Of a stretch of DNA of 64,000 nucleotides, positions 62,591 through 64,000 are shown piece by piece (the stretch's first letter is position 1; each line of letters starts with the position of its first letter). The notes under the pieces are model-generated. The model was not told the DNA's origin and did no database searches. It saw only the letters and a program-made list of their open reading frames with translations. Both the position numbers and the translations under genes were made by a program. The DNA comes from Antedon mediterranea (Eukaryota > Echinodermata > Crinoidea > Comatulida > Antedonidae). The stretch is from assembly GCF_964355755.1 (NCBI RefSeq), contig NC_092670.1, positions 30,679,795 through 30,743,794 on the forward strand, written 5' to 3'.

Positions 62591-64000
62591 ATAGTGAGCA
62601 TCTCCCACGTCGATTAATAATATAACATTTAGAGGCACTATATAGTATCTCATTGGTAGTATTATCAGATATTAATGTATTTTTTTTTTACCGATAACTA
62701 TGTTCAGAATAATATATAAAGCATAATGTATGTGACATTGGTGTGTGGAATCGTGTAGTAATGTTAAACAGAAAGAGTTGAGAGAGCTTGAAAAACAAAC
62801 CACGACGAATACTTCAATATGTACCACCATAGTCACTGTATTATCTGTATCTCCAGAAAATATTAATTATGTAACACTGTATCACATGCGTCACCTTTAT
62901 TATGTTATAGGCTTTCCTACGATACCCACATCACATGTGACGCTACATGTGACACTGTATGCACGCATTAGATATGCATTTCCGAGATTCTGCTAATTTA
63001 TCGGGGGGAAAAAAGTCTAACTCTTGCTTTATAGAATACCAAGCCTATCAAATTTGCAAAATTACTTACTCTACTTGGATACATCCATGAATTCCTAAAT
63101 ATAATAGTAGTAAACCACGACTCAAAGTTTGTTTATAGAAATTCAGCTAACAGCTAAGTGCAAAACGTGATGAGAAAATAGCTCCTGATGGCTAAATATA
63201 ATAATACTCATTGTTTATAGTTGGCAAGTTTAGATAATTCGCAATTGCTTGTGAAGATATACATAATCTACCTCAAGCTGAGCCTTCTCAATGTTAATTG
63301 TATTCGAAGTACACGCGGCAGATAATACACCCTGGGGTGGGTTATACCGATAGTATTTGATGATGTACTACCAGTAACTTGAGCGCAGAATCAATAATTA
63401 AAGATCGATACTAAAATTCAATAAGCATAATTCCGTAAAAGGTGAATGCATTCAGTTAAATGCTAAGCATATTCCTGATAAACAATTGAACATATAGTGT
63501 GTGAGTTATTCATTAGCAGAAGTTTAATTAATTTAAGTGACGAGAGGAAATGGAAATGTTAGACTCTGGGGTGATCATTCGTAAGTTGGCGTACACAAAT
63601 GACATGCCTACACTGGATTCACAAACTGTGTCAGTAGTATTAATGTTTACACTTGTGTTATATATTGAGTTAATTAAATCCCGCAATTAAAACTAATTAC
63701 TTTCTGCACTATTGCACATTGTAACAAGGCTAATACGAGGAAATACATGATGGAATGCACTGATAATGGAGATAGTATACAAATAACGACTGTTTATGAG
63801 TTGAAAGATTGTTCTATTTAACGAGTCAATTTAGATAAGTCAGGCACATTTTCAACGACAATAAATATTCTCAACAGTTAACGAATAAAAAGCATTCATT
63901 ATTCGTTTTATATTTTAAAACACACTGACACCGAATGTTTTCAAACCCCTATATACTGTAATCTAAAAAACATATTTAATTAATCCAATGACTGGTGTTG
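62591..64000. other. No gene recognised
   Basis: AT-rich sequence with small frames only. A repeated ACATGTGAC motif near 62.93-62.95 kb is local. Nothing else was supported. Confidence 0.5.

Overview
This is an AT-rich animal genomic window, not prokaryotic: coding sequence is split into short exons with GT/AG borders and spread over long introns, and the rest is dominated by SINEs, LINE fragments, MITEs and simple repeats. The palindrome TAGGCCTA recurs across the whole window and 5S-rRNA-headed SINEs are present. Together these suggest a marine deuterostome, with an echinoderm as my best guess. That placement is inference.

Two complete multi-exon genes can be rebuilt by hand with every splice phase consistent. 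(1) Plus strand, 11245-25619: eight coding exons, 418 residues, a YeeE/YedE (TsuA-like) sulfur-compound transporter, a family best known from bacteria. It keeps the GGCPAG and GGCTSGHG cysteine motifs. (2) Minus strand, 58638-39091: thirteen coding exons, 589 residues, a class B1 (secretin-family) peptide-hormone GPCR. Its extracellular domain is divergent, its second extracellular loop is enlarged and Tyr-rich through two frame-neutral exons, and its cytoplasmic tail is long and acidic. The two genes lie tail to tail, about 13.5 kb apart. A small orphan exon or ORF pair of unknown function lies between them (33016-33539).

Layout: 1-11 kb, no gene seen, with a (TCGG)n microsatellite and a small MITE. 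11.2-25.6 kb, the transporter; its 9-kb first intron holds a 52-bp perfect palindrome, a long (ATC)n array broken by a 5S-SINE and a LINE fragment, and a MITE. 25.6-39 kb, repeat-rich intergenic DNA: a nested minisatellite, a hAT-like transposon with an 8-bp target duplication sitting in another minisatellite, a chimeric 5S+tRNA SINE, tRNA-derived SINEs and a MITE with 40-bp-plus inverted ends. 39-58.6 kb, the receptor, with MITE and retroelement remnants in its introns. 58.6-64 kb, no gene seen, with a LINE 3' fragment. The two genes show no evident functional link.
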